The notes below the pieces were generated by a model. The model saw only the letters and a list, made by a program, of their open reading frames with translations. It did not search any database and was not told the DNA's origin. From assembly GCA_018883665.1 (NCBI GenBank), contig JAHLFU010000086.1:1-64000 (forward strand): a stretch of 64,000 bases of DNA. Direction: 5' to 3'. The position numbers and the translations under genes are program-made. This stretch comes from Paraprevotella stercoravium (lineage in GTDB: Bacteria; Bacteroidota; Bacteroidia; Bacteroidales; Bacteroidaceae). Shown here in pieces: positions 63,217-64,000 of the stretch. The stretch's first letter is position 1. The number at the start of each line of letters is the position of its first letter.

Positions 63217-64000
63217 ATGAAAATTTTTCAATCCATTAAGATAGCATTTGCGCTCCTATTGTTATTAGGAGCGCAAATGTCGTTGTTTGCACAAAACAAC
63301 GTTGTTGATGAGGTAATTTGGGTCGTAGGGGATGAGGCGATCCTTCGTTCTGATGTAGAAGCTGCCCGTTTGACCGGAGGACCGGTTAAAGGCGATCCGT
63401 ATTGTGTTATTCCCGAACAATTGGCTATTCAAAAGCTTTTTTTGCATCAGGCGGCTATTGATAGTATAGAGGCTGGTCCTGCTGAGATTAATCGTGCAGT
63501 GGAATCACAGATGAATGAGTGGGTGATGTTGGCCGGTTCGAAAGAGAAACTGGAAGAATATAAAAACATGACCATGACTCAGATCCGTGAAGGTTTGTAT
63601 GATCAGATGAAGGACTATCTTACTGCACAAAATATGCGCCGAAAGTTGGCGGAGGATGTTAAGGTTACTCCGGCAGAAGTACGCAGATATTTTAAAGATC
63701 TGCCGGCCGACAGTTTGCCTATGATTCCAGAGCAGGTGGAGGTTCAGATTGTTACTTTAAAGCCGATTATTTCTCAGGCCGAGATTGATCGGGTAAAGGA
63801 AGAATTACGTGATTATACGGATCGCGTCAATGGCGGCTCTTCATCTTTTTCAACCTTGGCCATCCTCTATTCAGAGGATCCCGGTTCTGCTCGTCAGGGG
63901 GGTGAAATGGATTATGTAGGTAAGTCTATGTTGGACCCGGCTTTTGCAAATGTTGCCTTCAGTCTGACTGATCCGAAAAAGGTTTCCAAGATTGTGGAAA
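63217..64000 (+). CDS. Periplasmic peptidyl-prolyl isomerase (SurA family), cut by the window end
   Basis: The first 261 codons are in the window. The ATG at 63217 starts a signal peptide (MKIFQSIKIAFALLLLLGAQ, cleaved about MSLFAQ). Then come NNVVDEVIWVVGDEAILRSD, the usual SurA N-terminal start, and a helical chaperone region. A parvulin domain begins about residue 170 (VEVQIVTLKPI) and is still open at the end (YSEDPGSARQGGEMDYVGK). Codons 10-21 form a 14-bp perfect inverted repeat. 55 nt after the first isomerase gene. Confidence 0.9.
   Translation, partial: MKIFQSIKIAFALLLLLGAQMSLFAQNNVVDEVIWVVGDEAILRSDVEAARLTGGPVKGDPYCVIPEQLAIQKLFLHQAAIDSIEAGPAEINRAVESQMNEWVMLAGSKEKLEEYKNMTMTQIREGLYDQMKDYLTAQNMRRKLAEDVKVTPAEVRRYFKDLPADSLPMIPEQVEVQIVTLKPIISQAEIDRVKEELRDYTDRVNGGSSSFSTLAILYSEDPGSARQGGEMDYVGKSMLDPAFANVAFSLTDPKKVSKIVE
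63245..63279 (+). repeat. 14-bp perfect hairpin inside the SurA-family signal-peptide codons
   Basis: The arms catttgcgctccta (63245-63258) and taggagcgcaaatg (63266-63279) are exact reverse complements around a 7-nt loop. It begins 29 nt after the first base of the start codon. No T-run follows. Confidence 0.75.

Overview
The window comes from a Bacteroidota chromosome, most like the Bacteroidaceae (Bacteroides/Phocaeicola type). The evidence is the -7 element TAnnTTTG upstream of most transcription units (often with a TTG/TTTG about 20 nt further up), the near absence of Shine-Dalgarno sequences, lineage-typical families (DUF4290, DUF4250, fimbrillin lipoprotein, PorU/PorV/SprA), and a tig-clpP-clpX-recQ-guaB order that I recall from Bacteroides. 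The genus cannot be fixed from the sequence alone.

Region 1 (1-9.1 kb) is core information processing. It holds the 3' end of a 5S rRNA, trpS, three identical tRNA-Val(TAC) genes, purB, a pseudouridine synthase with a long Gly/Arg/Asn/Tyr-rich N-terminus, asnS, and the ribosomal operon rplM-rpsI-rpsB-tsf behind a structured leader. Region 2 (9.1-15.3 kb) is an operon of a FAH-family hydrolase, porU, porV and ispF. Region 3 (15.3-25.7 kb) has a minus-strand block (MORN protein, nadD, small membrane protein, gmk, yicC) diverging from tsaB-DUF4290-murA-rimM-dxr-rseP, then a two-gene LysO-type exporter and a tiny DUF4250 gene. MurA carries Asp instead of Cys at the fosfomycin-target position. Region 4 (25.7-37.7 kb) has a small lipoprotein, the CCA-adding enzyme, ruvA, the giant sprA and an orphan fimbrillin-like lipoprotein.

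Region 5 (about 38-51.7 kb) is the accessory part and looks richer in A+T. It encodes an envelope and surface-glycan locus: a phosphoethanolamine-transferase-like sulfatase-fold protein, a lipid A-type acyltransferase, three Stealth-family sugar-phosphate transferases (two as a tandem duplicate), two GT2 enzymes, a GT92 enzyme, another GT-A enzyme, an SDR, a cytidylyltransferase fused to a Gfo/Idh oxidoreductase, and a TagF-like polyol-phosphate transferase. The simplest reading is a surface polymer built with phosphodiester links and a CDP-activated polyol, reminiscent of teichoic acid but in a Gram-negative. The fused oxidoreductase has Ile where the family has the EKP lysine. This locus is the best candidate for a little-described system.

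Region 6 (51.7-64 kb) returns to core genes: mlaF and mlaE (minus), then lptB, tig, clpP, clpX, recQ, guaB and two SurA/parvulin-type isomerases, the last cut by the window end. The clpP promoter lies inside the hairpin of the tig terminator, and the last gene has a 14-bp perfect hairpin in its signal-peptide codons. I found no CRISPR array, phage, complete insertion sequence or integrase.
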